Positions 37,206 through 45,877 of a DNA stretch of 64,000 bases are shown piece after piece (the first letter of the stretch is position 1; the number at the start of each line of letters is the position of its first letter). A program made the position numbers and the translations under genes. This DNA comes from Methylobacterium sp. SyP6R. GTDB lineage: Bacteria; Pseudomonadota; Alphaproteobacteria; Rhizobiales; Beijerinckiaceae. The notes beneath the pieces were generated by a model, which was not told the DNA's origin, made no database searches, and saw nothing but the letters and a program-made list of their open reading frames with translations. The DNA is taken from NCBI RefSeq assembly GCF_019216885.1, contig NZ_JAAQRC020000001.1, positions 1,550,001 through 1,614,000 of the forward strand. The letters run 5' to 3'.

Positions 37206-37395
37206 CGGTTTCTTGAGGCTCCGTGTGGCGAAGGCGGCGCTCGCTGCCGTTCGATGGGGCCATTATGGTCGGCGGGCCTGACTGCGCCGTGGCCCGTAGA
37301 TTACGGTTTGGTCAGGCACCGGACGCCCGGCCGGGCCGAAGGGGCCGCGCCCCGGCCCCTCGCACCCCATCAGCCCCCGCACCCCAAGGATTCCC

Positions 37396-37566
37396 ATGGA
37401 CATCGCCGTCTCGGTCATCTCCCTGCTGCTGGTGCTCGTGCTGATCGCCCGGGGCGTGCCGGGCCGCAACCTGCTGGTCGCCCTCGCGGTGGCGCTCGCC
37501 GTGGTGGTGCTGGTCGTCGGCATCGAGCGGGCCGGCCTGTGGCCCGACTCGTTCCACACCCGCTGA
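37396..37566 (+). CDS. 56-residue two-helix membrane protein
   Basis: ATG 37396, preceded by CAAGGA, encodes MDIAVSVISLLLVLVLIARG... and a second hydrophobic helix VALAVALAVVVLVVGIE, ending DSFHTR. It lies 14 nt before the deformylase-like gene and is probably co-transcribed. No family recognised. Confidence 0.6.
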   Translation: MDIAVSVISLLLVLVLIARGVPGRNLLVALAVALAVVVLVVGIERAGLWPDSFHTR

Positions 37567-37580
37567 AAGACGGACCCCCG

Positions 37581-38078
37581 ATGACCGCCCTCCCCCTGGT
37601 GCTCTACCCGGACCCGCGCCTGCGCCTGGCCCCGCCCCCGGTTACGGTCTTCGACGAGGCCTTGCGGGCCGTCGCGGGCGACCTGCTCGACACGCTGCGG
37701 TCGGTCTCGGCGCTCGGCCTCACCGGCCCGCATGTCGGCGCGCCGGTGCGGGTGACCGTCATCCGGGCGACGCTCGACTTCGCGCCGCGGACCTACGTCA
37801 ACCCGGAACTGGTCTGGGCCTCACCCGAGACCGCCCGCCACCGCGAGGGCAGCGTCTCGATGCCGGGCGTCGACGAGGAGGTCGAGCGCCCGGCCCGGGT
37901 GCGGGTCCGCTTCCACGACCTCGACGGCACGGCGCACGAGGCCGAGGAAGAGGGTTTCGCCGCCGCCTGCCTGCAGCACGAGATCGACCAGCTCGACGGC
38001 CTGTTCTGGATCGAGCGCCTGTCGCGCCTCAAGCGCGAGCGGGTGCTCAAGCGCTACGCCAAGCTGCGGCGCGGCTGA
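37581..38078 (+). CDS. Degenerate peptide deformylase-like protein
   Basis: The 165-residue protein has the length and order of peptide deformylase, but all three catalytic motifs are altered. Motif 1 is GLTGPHVGA (46-54) instead of GxGxAAxQ. Motif 2 is EGSVSMPG, with Ser91 where the metal-ligand Cys should be. Motif 3 is QHEIDQLDG, keeping His133 and Glu134 but with Gln137 replacing the second His. So it probably no longer binds the metal normally. Inference: a pseudoenzyme or new activity. It follows the small membrane protein. Confidence 0.85.
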   Translation: MTALPLVLYPDPRLRLAPPPVTVFDEALRAVAGDLLDTLRSVSALGLTGPHVGAPVRVTVIRATLDFAPRTYVNPELVWASPETARHREGSVSMPGVDEEVERPARVRVRFHDLDGTAHEAEEEGFAAACLQHEIDQLDGLFWIERLSRLKRERVLKRYAKLRRG

Positions 38079-38243
38079 CGCCGCCTGCCGGGACGCCTCG
38101 ACCGAAGCCTTAACCGGGCCGGCCGCAGGGTGGCGCATCCCTGCCGCACCGGAACGGCGGACCCAGCCTGGCCGTTAACCCGGCAATCGGGCCGTCCCCG
38201 GCCCGAAACCCCTCGGACGAAAAGCCCCTCGGAAAGGATGCCG

Positions 38244-38528
38244 ATGCGCCCCCTCCGGATTCTCCTGATCCCCGCCGCCCTGCTGGCGACGACGCTCGCG
38301 GCCTCCGCCCAGCCCAGCCCGTATGACCGCTACGGCCCGCGCGACATCGACGCCACCGGCACCGTCGGCGGCCGCGCGCCCTGGTCCGCGCCCTGGGTCT
38401 ACGATACCGGCGGCGACAACGACCGCCGCCCCGAACTGCCCGCCTACCAGCAGGGCGGCGGCCAGCAGACCGGCGGCCCGGCCCGCAACCTGCTGCCGGA
38501 TGACGGGCTGCACATCGTCCCGCGTTGA
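38244..38528 (+). CDS. Small secreted hypothetical protein
   Basis: The 94-residue product has a signal peptide (MRPLRILLIPAALLATTLAASA) and a polar, Gly/Pro/Gln-rich mature part. ATG 38244 has GGAAAGG seven bases upstream; ATG 38238 is too close to it. Function unknown; probably periplasmic. Confidence 0.65.
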   Translation: MRPLRILLIPAALLATTLAASAQPSPYDRYGPRDIDATGTVGGRAPWSAPWVYDTGGDNDRRPELPAYQQGGGQQTGGPARNLLPDDGLHIVPR

Positions 38529-38601
38529 ACGGAATCCCGGTGGCCGGCCACACGCGACACAACAGGACCGTTGCCGCGCGGCTCCGGTCCTTGCCACCTT
38601 C

Positions 38602-38660
38602 GACCTCATCCTGAGGTGTCGGTCGATCGAAGATCGCCTTGCGCGCATCTCAGGATGAGG
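38602..38660. repeat. Intergenic inverted repeat
   Basis: GACCTCATCCTGAG (38602-38615) is perfectly inverted at 38647-38660, around a 31-nt centre containing TCGATCGAAGATCG. It resembles small dispersed palindromic elements; the IS insertion lies 80 nt further on. Confidence 0.65.
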
Positions 38661-38739
38661 TCCGCGGGGAGGACGGACGGTGACCGTCGCAGATTTTCGT
38701 CGCAGAACCGGCCACCGCTGAAACCTGCTCGGGGCCCTA

Positions 38740-39596
38740 GGCGGTGTGGACAGTTACCTGAGCCATAGGACGATGGCGGCGATGGTGACCACTGCGGCAT
38801 AGTTGCGGGCTGTTTTCTCGTAGCGTGTGGCGACACGCCGGAACTGCTTGAGCTTGGAGAAGCAGCACTCAATCAGGTGCCTCTCGGTATAGAGCGCCGT
38901 GTCGAGCTCGTACTTCTTGGCGCGTGAGGGATTGTTCGGGATCACAGCCGTGGCGCCCTTGCCGGCAATCGCCTCGCGCAGCCGATTACTGTCGTAGGCC
39001 GCATCGGCCAGGACCACCGCAGCAGGGAGATCCGCCAGGAGCGCCTCGGCCTGGGGCGCATCGCCTTTCTGCCCCGCCGTGAGGGCAAACCGGATCGGAC
39101 AGCCAAGGCCGCGTACGACCAAGTGGATCTTGGTGCTCAGGCCGCCGCGGGACCGGCCCAGTGCCTGATCGGGCGGATCATCAGACCCCCTTTTTTTGCG
39201 CCCGCCGCATGTTGGTGAGCGCGCACGATCGTGGAGTCGACGATCAGGTACTCAAAGTCGGGATCGTCAGCCATCGCCTCGAAAATGCGCCACCACACGC
39301 CCTTCTGGCTCCAGCGACTGAAGCGGCGGAACACGCTGTTCCAGTCGCCGAACGCCTCGGGCAGGTCGCGCCACGGTGCGCCGGTGCGCACGATCCAGAG
39401 CACGCCCTCCACGAACATGCGGTTGTCGCGTCCGGTCGAGCCGCGTTGATCCGGCCGGCCGATGATCAGGGGGGATAAGCGCTCCCACTGACCATCGCTG
39501 AGAACGAGACGATCCAGAACTCCCAAGGCGGCCCCCCAAAAAGCAGCCTTGAATCACTCCCCACCCGCAAAGGGAACCCCAAGAGTCCACACCGCC
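38740..39596 (-). mobile_element. IS5-family (IS427-type) insertion sequence, 857 bp
   Basis: The ends carry inverted repeats beginning GGCGGTGTGGAC and are flanked by TA at 38738-38739 and 39597-39598. Transposase genes lie on the minus strand. The right end falls on the TAG stop of the HNH gene. Confidence 0.88.
38754..39526 (-). CDS. IS5/IS427-type transposase (orfA-orfB frameshift)
   Basis: OrfA (39137-39526, TTG start) contains LSDGQWERLSPLI and VDSTIVRAHQHAAG; orfB (38754 to about 39190) carries the rest of the DDE domain including AEALLADLPAAVVLADAAYD and the C-terminal RHLIECCFSKLKQFRR. A 7-A, 5-G slippery run at 39186-39197 (minus strand) puts orfB in the -1 frame, giving the fused protein by programmed frameshifting. 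It appears intact. Confidence 0.87.
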
Positions 39597-40576
39597 TAGT
39601 CCGCGCCGGCAGCGGGGTCGCCCGCCTCCGGCTCGCTCGCCCTCCGCCGCACGCTCGCCCGCTCGCCGGCCTCCGCCGCGCATTTGTCGGCGTGGATCGC
39701 CCGGTTGACCACCTGGAGGTTCGGCAGGCCCCAGTAACCCAGGAGTTCGGGCCAGGGCCGCGCCCGCTCCTCGCGCCAGATCCGGTAGAGCGGCACCCGG
39801 TGGTCGACCTCGGCCGTCTTCAGGAGGCGCTTGCCGGACTGGGCGCAGCGATGGCCCTGGCGGCGCTTCAGCTCCTTCACATGGTCGGCCGGCGCGATCC
39901 AGAACTTCCAGGCGGTGACGCAGGCCGCGTGCCACGCGGCGTTGCGGTTGGGCGTCCCCGTCCCCCACAGGTCGCGGTGCCAGCCGAAGCGGTAGACCGG
40001 CTGGCCGCAGATGCAGCAATGCCCCTTGCCCCGGGCATGGGGCGCCTCGCGGAACGGCGCCGGCGGCATCCGGAAGCTGAAGGCCAGCCCCTTCTCGGCG
40101 AGCGCCGTCTCGGACAGGCCCTCCACGGCCTTGCCGCGGCGCCTTTTGTCGAGGCGCCGTTCCTCCGGGTTCCAGGTGCCGAGGCGCCAGGTCCAGCCCT
40201 CCGGCTGGCCGGAGGCGGCGGCGAGCGCCCGCGCCAGCCGGTCGGCCCGCAGGATGTGGTGGCGCCAGTAGCTCTCGACGGCGAGCCGCGGCGTCGGCGG
40301 CACCAGGGGCCGCGACAGGGCGTGGCGCAGCACCGGGAGCGGGAACACCGCCGGCAGGGACTTTTCCAGCCGCGCCCGGGCGGCGGCGTTGCGCGCCTCG
40401 CGCCACAGCGAGGCCGCCGAGGGCGGCTGGTCCGCCGGGCCGTCCGCCGGCGCCGCCAGCGCCGGCAGCCGGTCCGCGAGGGTCGGCTTGGGCGTCTTCG
40501 CTGGTTTCGCCTTGGCCGGCTTCTCCTTGGCCGGTTTCGCCTTGGCCTGGGTCGTTGTGGCCGCTCGCTTCGCCAT
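39596..40576 (-). CDS. HNH endonuclease-domain protein
   Basis: The 326-residue protein has a Lys/Ala/Pro-rich low-complexity N-terminus (KPAKEKPAKAKPAKTPKP) followed by a zinc-type HNH core: HCCICGQPVYRF, TAEVDHRVPLYRIWREE and NLQVVNRAIHADKCAAEAG. It may cut DNA; partners unknown. The IS ends within its TAG, but the stop codon remains and the protein is not altered. ATG 40576 decides the start. Confidence 0.83.
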   Translation of the reverse strand: MAKRAATTTQAKAKPAKEKPAKAKPAKTPKPTLADRLPALAAPADGPADQPPSAASLWREARNAAARARLEKSLPAVFPLPVLRHALSRPLVPPTPRLAVESYWRHHILRADRLARALAAASGQPEGWTWRLGTWNPEERRLDKRRRGKAVEGLSETALAEKGLAFSFRMPPAPFREAPHARGKGHCCICGQPVYRFGWHRDLWGTGTPNRNAAWHAACVTAWKFWIAPADHVKELKRRQGHRCAQSGKRLLKTAEVDHRVPLYRIWREERARPWPELLGYWGLPNLQVVNRAIHADKCAAEAGERASVRRRASEPEAGDPAAGAD

Positions 40577-40780
40577 GCCGGTCCCGAATCGGCCGCACCG
40601 GCCACGGCCAGGGCATAACGCCGAAGCGTCGCCGCACAAAATCCCGCGCGTCGTACGGGCCGATCCCGGGGCTCCCGACGCTGGTCCGCGGCGGAATGCC
40701 GCCTATGTGACCACGGCAACGCTCGCGGCGCCGGCAGGCGCCGCCCAACCGTGCATCGCCCCAGGAGCTTCGCCGCCACC

Positions 40781-41386
40781 ATGACCGCCTCTCTCCTCGG
40801 CCGCCTGCGCCTCGCCCTCGTGGCGCTCAGCCTCGCCACCACCCTCACGGCCTGCGACGCGGTCAACCGGGTGCCGACCCTGGAGGAGGCGGCGAAGTCG
40901 CGCTGGGGCGAGGTGCAGAACCAGTACCAGCGCCGCGCCGACCTGATCCCCAACCTCGTCGAGACCGTGAAGGGCTACGCCCAGCAGGAGAAGGACGTGC
41001 TGGTGCAGGTCACCGAGGCCCGCGCCAAGGCGAGTTCGGTCAAGGTCGACGCCTCGACGGTGAGCGATCCGCAGAAGTTCCGCGAGTTCCAGGACGCCCA
41101 GAACCAGCTCTCCGGGGCGCTCGGCCGGCTCCTCGTCACCGTCGAGCGCTATCCCGACCTGAAGTCGAACGCCAATTTCCTCGCCCTGCAATCGCAGCTC
41201 GAGGGCACCGAGAACCGCATCGCGGTGGCGCGGCGCGACTACATCCAGGCGGTGCAGGCCTACAACACCGAGATCCGCACCATTCCCGGCCGCTGGATCG
41301 CCTCCACCCTCTATCCCGATGCCAAGCCGATGGAGGCCTTCACCGCCACCCCCGATGCCAGCCGCCCGCCGAACGTGAAGTTCTAG
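40781..41386 (+). CDS. LemA-family protein (lipoprotein-like)
   Basis: The 201-residue protein has a hydrophobic N-terminus with a lipobox LTAC, so it is probably a lipoprotein. The LemA core follows: NQYQRRADLIPNLVETVKGYAQQE and VERYPDLKSNANFLALQSQLEGTENRI. It is the first of three genes with two TPM-domain proteins, a common arrangement of unclear function (membrane quality control has been suggested). GTG 40751 is an alternative start. Confidence 0.9.
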   Translation: MTASLLGRLRLALVALSLATTLTACDAVNRVPTLEEAAKSRWGEVQNQYQRRADLIPNLVETVKGYAQQEKDVLVQVTEARAKASSVKVDASTVSDPQKFREFQDAQNQLSGALGRLLVTVERYPDLKSNANFLALQSQLEGTENRIAVARRDYIQAVQAYNTEIRTIPGRWIASTLYPDAKPMEAFTATPDASRPPNVKF

Positions 41387-41390
41387 GGCG

Positions 41391-42164
41391 ATGCGCAGCC
41401 CTGCGGGCGCGGTCCTCGCCCTCCTGCTGATCCTCTGGACCGGGGCGGCGTGCGCCCTCGACCTGCCGCCGCTCACCGGCCGGGTGGTCGACAATGCCGG
41501 GCTGCTGCGCCCGGAGGACAAGGCGGCGCTCGCCGAGACGCTCAAGGCGCACGAGGACAAGACCACCGACCAGGTCGTGGTCGCCACCGTGCCGTCGCTC
41601 CAGGGCACCTCGGTCGAGGATTTTGCCAACCGCCTGTTTCGCGCCTGGGGCCTCGGCACCAAGGCGCGCAACAACGGCGTCCTGTTCCTCATCGCCCCCA
41701 CCGAGCGCAAGGTGCGGATCGAGGTCGGCTACGGCCTCGAAGGGGCGCTCACCGACGCCCTGACCAAGGTGATCATCGCGAGCGCGGTGGCGCCGAAGTT
41801 CAAGGCCGGGGATTTTCCCGGCGGCATCCGGGCCGGCATCGACGGGATCCTCGGCATCCTCTCCGGCGACGCCGCCGAGTGGCAGCGCCGCGCCGAGGTG
41901 CGGGAGGATTCCGGCGGCGGCCTCGATCCGGTCCTGGTGCTGATCCTGCTCGTGGTGATCGGCTTCGTGCTCGTCCGGCTCCTCACCGGAGGCGGTGGCG
42001 GCCCGGGGCGGCCGCATCGCCGCAGCGGCGGCAACTGGATCGTCGTGCCCGGCCCGCCGAGCGGCGGTTTCGGCGGAGGCTTTGGCGGGAGCTTCGGCGG
42101 AGGTGGCGGCTTCTCGGGCGGCGGCGGCTCGTCCGGCGGCGGCGGCGCCTCGGGAGACTGGTGA
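41391..42164 (+). CDS. TPM-domain (YgcG-like) membrane protein
   Basis: The 257-residue protein has a signal peptide, a TPM domain with VVDNAGLLRPED and GNNGVLFLIAPTERKVRIEVGYG-like sequence (about 28-165), a membrane helix (LVLILLVVIGFVLV) and a long Gly/Ser tail. The tail of repeated GGGF/GGGS is typical. Its stop overlaps the next ATG by one base (TGATG). Confidence 0.9.
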   Translation: MRSPAGAVLALLLILWTGAACALDLPPLTGRVVDNAGLLRPEDKAALAETLKAHEDKTTDQVVVATVPSLQGTSVEDFANRLFRAWGLGTKARNNGVLFLIAPTERKVRIEVGYGLEGALTDALTKVIIASAVAPKFKAGDFPGGIRAGIDGILGILSGDAAEWQRRAEVREDSGGGLDPVLVLILLVVIGFVLVRLLTGGGGGPGRPHRRSGGNWIVVPGPPSGGFGGGFGGSFGGGGGFSGGGGSSGGGGASGDW

Positions 42165-42805
42165 TGCCCGAATTGGGGAACCCGATGACGACCCTGAGCG
42201 AGGCGGAGCGCACCCGCATCGCCGCGGCGATCGCGGCGGCCGAGCGCGGCACGGCGGGCGAGATCGTCGTGATGGTGGCGGCCCGCTCCGGCGCCTATCG
42301 CAGCCTGCCGCCGGCCCTGGCGCTGGCCGGCGCCCTCATCGTGCCCTGGCCGCTGATCCTGCTGACCGGGCTCTCCGCCACCCGGATCTTCCTGGTCCAG
42401 CTCGTCGTCGCCCTGGCGTTGTTGCTGAGCCTCGCGGCGGCCCCCGCCCTCGCCCGCCTACCCCGCGCCCTGCCCCGCTTCCTCCGCCGCGCCCGCGCCC
42501 GGGCCGCCGCCCAGCACGAGTTCCACGCGCGGGGCCTTGCCCGCACGCGCGGCCGCACCGGCGTGCTGATCTACGTCGCGCTCGCCGAGCGCTACGCCGA
42601 CGTGGTGACCGATATCGGGGTCGGCGCCGTCCCCGATTCCTGGCGGCCGGTGCTGGACGACCTCGTGGCGGCCTTGCGCCGCGACGCCCTGGCGGAAGGC
42701 CTGGTGCGGGCGGTGGCGGCGGCCGGCGCGATCCTGGCCGAGGCCGCCCCGCCGCAGCCCGGCGACACCGACGAGTTGCCGAACCGGGTGATCGTGACCG
42801 AGTAG
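42164..42805 (+). CDS. Second TPM-domain membrane protein
   Basis: The 213-residue protein contains an acidic TPM-like start (EAERTRIAAAIAAAERGTAGEIVV), two membrane helices (about 50-105) and a C-terminal part with TRGRTGVLIYVALAERYADVVTDIG. It is translationally coupled to the preceding TPM gene. It is usually paired with LemA. Confidence 0.85.
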   Translation: MPELGNPMTTLSEAERTRIAAAIAAAERGTAGEIVVMVAARSGAYRSLPPALALAGALIVPWPLILLTGLSATRIFLVQLVVALALLLSLAAAPALARLPRALPRFLRRARARAAAQHEFHARGLARTRGRTGVLIYVALAERYADVVTDIGVGAVPDSWRPVLDDLVAALRRDALAEGLVRAVAAAGAILAEAAPPQPGDTDELPNRVIVTE

Positions 42806-42896
42806 GCGAGCCGTCACGCGATGACCTGCGAGGTCATCGACGGGCGCCCGCTCCCCCGTCCATTCTCCTCTCGCTCCCTGGAGGAAGGACGAACCG

Positions 42897-43256
42897 ATGA
42901 CCGACCCCGCCGCCCTCGCCGCCCGCTACCTCGACACCTGGAACGAGACCGACCCCGCCCGCCGCCGCGCCCTCCTCGCCGAGACCTTCACCGAGGGCGC
43001 GCGCTATCGCGACCCGCTGATGGCCGGCGAGGGCCATGACGGGCTCGACGCCCTGATCGGCGCCGTGCAGGCCCGCTTCCCCGGCCTGCGCTTTCGCCTC
43101 GCCGGCCGGCCCGACGGCTACGGCGACCGCCTGCGGTTCTCCTGGGCGCTGGCGCCCGAGGGCGGCGAGGGCGTGGTCGAGGGCACCGACTTCGCCACCC
43201 TGGAGGGCGGTCGCCTCGCCGAGGTGACCGGCTTCCTCGACCGGGTGCCGGCCTGA
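42897..43256 (+). CDS. SnoaL/NTF2-like protein
   Basis: The 119-residue alpha+beta protein (MTDPAALAARYLDTWNETDPARRRALL... GTDFATLEGGRLAEVTGFLDRVPA) has the NTF2-like fold pattern. It may be a small hydrolase or isomerase; no catalytic residue can be named. GGAGGAAGGACGAACCG precedes ATG. It begins the operon with the XRE gene. Confidence 0.8.
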   Translation: MTDPAALAARYLDTWNETDPARRRALLAETFTEGARYRDPLMAGEGHDGLDALIGAVQARFPGLRFRLAGRPDGYGDRLRFSWALAPEGGEGVVEGTDFATLEGGRLAEVTGFLDRVPA

Positions 43257-43274
43257 CGCGCGGGAGCGCCCCCC

Positions 43275-44105
43275 GTGATCCTCGGCACCGCCGGCCCGCC
43301 GGGCGACATCCTGCGGGCCTGGCGCCGGCGCCGGCACCTGAGCCAGCTCGCCCTGGCGCTGGAGGCGGAGATCTCCCAGCGCCACCTGAGCTGCCTCGAG
43401 AGCGGCCGCGCCCGGGCGAGCCGGGCGATGCTGCTCCATCTCGCCGAGCGCTTGGGGATCCCCTTACGCGAGCGCAACGCCCTGCTGCTCGCCGCCGGCT
43501 ACGCCCCGGTCTTCGCCGAGCGCGCCCTCGACGATCCGGCTTTGGCCCCGGCCCGCCGGGCGGTGGCGCGGATCCTCGACGGCCACGCCCCCTACCCGGC
43601 CCTCGCCATCGACCGCCACTGGACCCTGCTCGCCGCCAACGCCGCCCTCGCCCCGCTCCTCGACGGGGTCGATCCCGCCCTCCTCGCCCCGCCGGTGAAC
43701 GTGCTGCGGCTCAGCCTGCATCCCGGCGGCCTGGCGCCGCGCATCCTCAACCTGGGCGAATGGCGCGCCCACCTCCTCGACCGCCTGCACCGGCAGGGCA
43801 CGGCGAGCGGCGACCCCGGCCTCGCCCGGCTCCTGGACGAGCTCTCCGCCTACCCCGCGCCCGAAGCCCCGGATGGTCCGGGCGACGGCGCCGGGGTGGC
43901 GGTCCCCCTCGTCCTCGCCGTCCCGGCGGGCCGCCTCTCGTTCCTGTCGACCACCACGGTGTTCGGCACGCCCGTCGACATCACGCTGGCGGAGCTCGCC
44001 GTCGAGGCCTTCTTCCCCGCCGATCCCGAGACCGCCGCCCTGCTCCACCGCCTCGCCCCGCCGCGCAAGCAGGCTCGAACAGAACCAGGAGAGACGCCCC
44101 CATGA
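43275..44105 (+). CDS. XRE-family regulator with MmyB-like ligand domain
   Basis: The 276-residue protein has an N-terminal helix-turn-helix (RHLSQLALALEAEISQRHLS) and a C-terminal MmyB-like domain (HWTLLAANAALAPLLDG... LRLSLHPGGLAPRILN). GTG 43275. Its TGA overlaps the next ATG as ATGA, so it probably regulates this SnoaL-XRE-DUF1330 operon. Ligand unknown. Confidence 0.88.
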   Translation: MILGTAGPPGDILRAWRRRRHLSQLALALEAEISQRHLSCLESGRARASRAMLLHLAERLGIPLRERNALLLAAGYAPVFAERALDDPALAPARRAVARILDGHAPYPALAIDRHWTLLAANAALAPLLDGVDPALLAPPVNVLRLSLHPGGLAPRILNLGEWRAHLLDRLHRQGTASGDPGLARLLDELSAYPAPEAPDGPGDGAGVAVPLVLAVPAGRLSFLSTTTVFGTPVDITLAELAVEAFFPADPETAALLHRLAPPRKQARTEPGETPP

Positions 44106-44431
44106 CGCGCCCCGCCTACGCCGTCGCCCATCTGCGCCGCGTCACCCTCGGCCCGGCGATCGCCACCTATCTCGCGCGCATCGACGCCACCCTGGCGCCG
44201 TTCGGTGGCCGCTTCCTCATCCACGGCGCCCGCCCCGAGCCGCTCGAGGGCGACTTCTCCGGCGACCTCGTCGTCATCGCCTTCCCGGACCGCGCCCGGG
44301 CCCGCGCCTGGTACGAGTCCCCGGCCTACCAGGCGATCCTGCCCCTGCGCACGACCCATTCCGACGGCGTCGCCTTCCTGATCGACGGCGTCCCCGCCGA
44401 CCACCGCGCCCCCGACGTCCTCGCCGGCTGA
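44102..44431 (+). CDS. DUF1330 protein
   Basis: The 109-residue ferredoxin-like fold protein contains PAYAVAHLRRV, GGRFLIHGARPEPLEGDFSGD and AWYESPAYQAILPLR, the DUF1330 signature. Possibly a small monooxygenase-like or stress protein; function not established. Last gene before tRNA-Pro. Confidence 0.85.
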   Translation: MTRPAYAVAHLRRVTLGPAIATYLARIDATLAPFGGRFLIHGARPEPLEGDFSGDLVVIAFPDRARARAWYESPAYQAILPLRTTHSDGVAFLIDGVPADHRAPDVLAG

Positions 44432-44503
44432 CGCCGCCGGCACGAAGGGGCTTGCGCGGACGCGAGCGCGGCGCTAATACCCCGCTCGCCCTCTCGGGGG
44501 CGT

Positions 44504-44581
44504 CGGAGCGTAGCGCAGCCCGGTTAGCGCACTAGTCTGGGGGACTAGGGGTCGGAGGTTCGAATCCTCTCGCTCCGACCA
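44504..44581 (+). tRNA. tRNA-Pro (GGG)
   Basis: A 78-nt cloverleaf including an encoded CCA. The 7-bp acceptor CGGAGCG/CGCTCCG with discriminator A, the anticodon stem CTAGT/ACTAG with loop CTGGGGG (anticodon GGG), and the T-arm GGAGG-TTCGAAT-CCTCT all form. Immediately downstream the base composition becomes AT-rich and phage- and IS-like, so it is a probable integration site. Confidence 0.95.
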
Positions 44582-45012
44582 TTAAAATCAAGCACTTAGC
44601 TGTTGATGCATGTGCTGGTGGCTTCCGGAGATCCGGGACTAGGAAGCCAATCGGAAGCCACAAGCCGAACTTCCTCTACAACGATAAGCTTGCCCACTGA
44701 ACGGTTCATGTGAGCTCAGTGGGCGCTCGTTTTTGGCTGATGCGCCTTGCTCTATAAAATTCGACGCCAAGCAGCTTCGAGCGCAGCCGACACGCACTTG
44801 CCGATCCTACCTGATCAGGCAGCCTGGATGCCGAGTGCGGCGCCAATCGAGCTAGCGACGCGCCCGGCTCGATAGCGGTCCACCGTCATTACAGTATGGG
44901 CGGGCCGCTTACACAACCATGCCATCAGCAGATGCAAGCCCCCCAGCGGCGCACTATCTCCGTTGTGTAGACATTATGCGGCAGTTTGCACCTTACACAG
45001 CCGCCTTTGCAT
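44582..45012. other. Gene-free AT-shifted gap after tRNA
   Basis: No frame is convincing. It contains GGAAGCCA direct/inverted copies (44,618-44,665) and the terminator at 44,692; it may be the remnant of an integrated element. Confidence 0.4.
44692..44735. terminator. Intrinsic terminator
   Basis: GCCCACTGA (44692-44700) pairs with TCAGTGGGC (44716-44724), followed by GCTCGTTTTT. The strongest U-tract terminator in the left part of the island. Confidence 0.75.
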
Positions 45013-45015
45013 TAA

Positions 45016-45874
45016 GAGCGCCTAACAGAACCGCTCGATCTGGCGGAGGGTGATGCGGCTGGCCTGCAGGACTGTGAAGGCCTCGTAGATGTCGGCGCGG
45101 CGCTCATAGCGGATGGGCAATCGGCGGGCGCGGTTGAACCAAGCGTGGCTGCGCTCGACTACCCAGCGATGCCGTCCGAGCCGGTCACTTCTCTCGATGC
45201 CGCGTCGGGCGATCCGCGGCCTGATCCCGCGTGCCCGGCACTCCTGCCGCCGCACGCGGGCATCGTAGGCCTTGTCGGCGTGCAACTTGTCGGGGCGCCG
45301 GCGCGGTCGTCCACGCCGCCCGCTGCGCACAGGCGGGATCGCGTCCAGCGTCGGGGCCATCAGCGGGCTGTCGTGACAATTGGCGCCGGTCAGAACGAGG
45401 CTGAGCGGCGTGCCGCGTGCGTCGGTGACGAGGTGGCGCTTGGTCCCCGCCTTGCCCCGGTCCGTCGGGTTCGGGCCGGTGGCAGCCCCCCTTTTTTCGC
45501 CGGCACGCTCGCGCTGTCGACGCTCGCTCGGCTCCAGTCGATCTCGCCCGCCGCATGCAGGCGTTCAAGCAGCACCTGATGCAGGCGCCGCCACACGTCG
45601 GCCGCTTGCCAATCGCGCAGCCGGCGCCAGCAGCTCATGCCGCAGCCGCAGTTCATCTCGGCCGGCAGCATCTCCCAGGGGATGCCCGAGCGCAGCACGA
45701 ACAGGATGCCCGTCAGGGCAGCCGATCGTCCAGCCGCGGACGCCCGCCCTTGGGGCGAGGCGGGTGCGGCGGCAGAAGTGGGGCAATCGCAGCCCAGAGA
45801 TCGTCGGGAAGAAGCGGGCGAGCCATACCAGACAACGCCCAACCGCGCCGATCGTGCCGTTCTGTTAGGCGCTC
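45016..45874 (-). mobile_element. IS5-family insertion sequence, 859 bp, transposase damaged
   Basis: Ends are inverted repeats GAGCGCCTAACAGAAC, flanked by TAA at 45013-45015 and 45875-45877. It has orfA/orfB with a 6-A, 6-G slippery run (45486-45497), but orfA carries an extra 1-nt loss near 45,722. It differs from the 38.7 kb copy, so it is a different IS. Confidence 0.87.
45022..45826 (-). pseudogene. IS5-family transposase, frameshifted
   Basis: OrfA starts at ATG 45826 (MARPLLPDDLWAAIAPLLPP) and should run into AALTGILFVLRSGIPW. After GRPRLDD the frame changes: the sequence reads DDRLP-stop, but one additional G would restore DDRAALTG. Further on the normal -1 slippery site links to orfB (to 45022), which ends ITLRQIERFC. 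So one accidental deletion disrupts orfA in addition to the programmed shift. Confidence 0.8.
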
Positions 45875-45877
45875 TAA

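Noticed and set aside
44618..44665. Remnant of an integrase gene after tRNA-Pro
   Set aside because: Only short GGAAGCCA repeats are seen; no integrase residues in any frame.
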